DNA from: an uncultured Lachnospiraceae bacterium
GTDB taxonomy: Bacteria; Bacillota; Clostridia; Lachnospirales; Lachnospiraceae
Length of the DNA: 5,475 nucleotides
Assembly: GCA_900313265.1 (NCBI GenBank)
Contig: OMRN01000102.1
Coordinates: 1-5,475, forward strand
Direction of reading: 5' to 3'
Shown here one piece after another: positions 5,058 to 5,475 of this stretch. A model generated the notes under the pieces. The model had not been told where the DNA came from. It saw only the letters and a program-made list of their open reading frames with translations, and did not search any database. The position numbers were made by a program, and so were the translations under genes. Within the stretch, counting starts at the first letter, position 1. Every line of letters starts with the position of its first letter.

Positions 5058-5475
5058 TTATTTCTTCAGCACCGCCATCGTATCCGCAATATTCATATCC
5101 CACGAAAAATCACGGTCTCCGATGATTCTCTTAAAATCCTTCACCGTGTGAGAACTTCCTGTGCCGCATTGTTTTACCGGGACAATTTTTCCGTTTTTTA
5201 ACTCTTCCCAGTTTTGCTTAAAAAGCCCTGTAATCTCCGAAATCAGAAGATCGTACGCATCGGCAAACGACATGTTTTCTTCGTCCATTACCACTTCCTT
5301 TTGGCAGAGAATATCACCGGTGTCGAGTCCCGCATCCAGCACATGGATCGTAACGCCCTTCGGGGAGTTTTCATAAAAGCTGAAGAAGTTCGGTGCCGAT
5401 CCGCGGTTAAACGGAAGATAGGAAATATGCAGATTGACAATCCGCCCCTTTAAATATTCCGTGATTTCCGCCGGA
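5058..5475 (-). CDS. Formyltransferase (methionyl-tRNA formyltransferase-like sugar N-formyltransferase), C-terminal part
   Basis: The frame is open to the right edge, giving 138 visible residues before the stop at 5058; the true start lies outside the window (the GTG at 5342 is an internal Val). The fragment carries the formyltransferase signature: 'VNLHISYLPFNRGSAPNFF' (visible residues 13-31) and 'GVTIHVLDAGLDTGDIL' (40-56). N14, H16 and D51 match the Asn-His-Asp catalytic triad of Fmt and PurN-type enzymes, with almost the same His-to-Asp distance as E. coli Fmt. It transfers a formyl group from N10-formyltetrahydrofolate to an amine. The tail after this domain is only about 80 residues and lacks the OB-fold-sized C-terminal domain of true Fmt, so a sugar amine is more likely than Met-tRNA. 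Lying directly before pseG, it may formylate the 4-amino group of the altrose intermediate (position 7 in the nonulosonate). N-formylated pseudaminic acids are known in bacterial glycans. Confidence 0.83.
   Translation of the reverse strand, partial: PAEITEYLKGRIVNLHISYLPFNRGSAPNFFSFYENSPKGVTIHVLDAGLDTGDILCQKEVVMDEENMSFADAYDLLISEITGLFKQNWEELKNGKIVPVKQCGTGSSHTVKDFKRIIGDRDFSWDMNIADTMAVLKK

Noticed and set aside
5058..5342. A separate 94-residue gene starting at GTG 5342
   Set aside because: The frame stays open to the window edge, and the upstream residues contain the formyltransferase N..H motif, so 5342 is an internal Val of a larger gene.
1..5475. Abundant TCCGG/CCGGA words across the window as a possible repeat or uptake signal
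   Set aside because: They occur within codons throughout all genes with no fixed spacing or strand pattern, so codon and base composition explains them.

Overview
The window is a 5.5 kb piece of one gene cluster in which every credible gene lies on the minus strand. It therefore reads right to left: formyltransferase (partial, 5' end outside) -> pseG -> M28/DUF4910-type aminopeptidase-like protein -> AAC(3)-type N-acyltransferase -> acyl carrier protein -> sialyltransferase-like (GT52-type) glycosyltransferase -> AMP-forming acyl/amino-acid ligase (partial, 3' end outside). Five genes are complete and two are cut by the window edges. No RNA gene, mobile element, CRISPR array, convincing promoter or intrinsic terminator was seen. 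The gaps are 21, 80, 35, 106, 62 and 2 nt, so a single co-transcribed operon is the simplest reading.

The source looks like a Gram-positive anaerobe of the Clostridia, perhaps a motile Lachnospiraceae (Butyrivibrio/Roseburia-like). This is inferred from purine-rich GGAG-type ribosome binding sites, moderate GC with A-rich gaps, and the flavour of the proteins. It is not proven by any marker gene here.

The anchor is PseG, the UDP-sugar hydrolase of pseudaminic acid biosynthesis, with its GxGH motif and the AAGST and DNQ motifs intact. In Campylobacter and Helicobacter this pathway feeds flagellin glycosylation; elsewhere it feeds capsules and O-antigens. The upstream formyltransferase has the Asn-His-Asp catalytic signature and could put an N-formyl group on the amino-sugar precursor. 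The glycosyltransferase carries the E-D-G and K-P-H-P motifs of bacterial sialyltransferases, so it is a candidate for moving the finished CMP-nonulosonate onto an acceptor.

The most interesting part is the left half. An ACP, an AMP-forming ligase, an AAC(3)-fold acyltransferase and a divergent zinc-peptidase-like protein are interleaved with the sugar genes. I infer an acyl or aminoacyl decoration route: the ligase charges the ACP, and an acyltransferase (perhaps the AAC(3) homologue) passes the group to the amino sugar or nonulosonate. The chemistry and the role of the peptidase-like protein cannot be settled from sequence alone.
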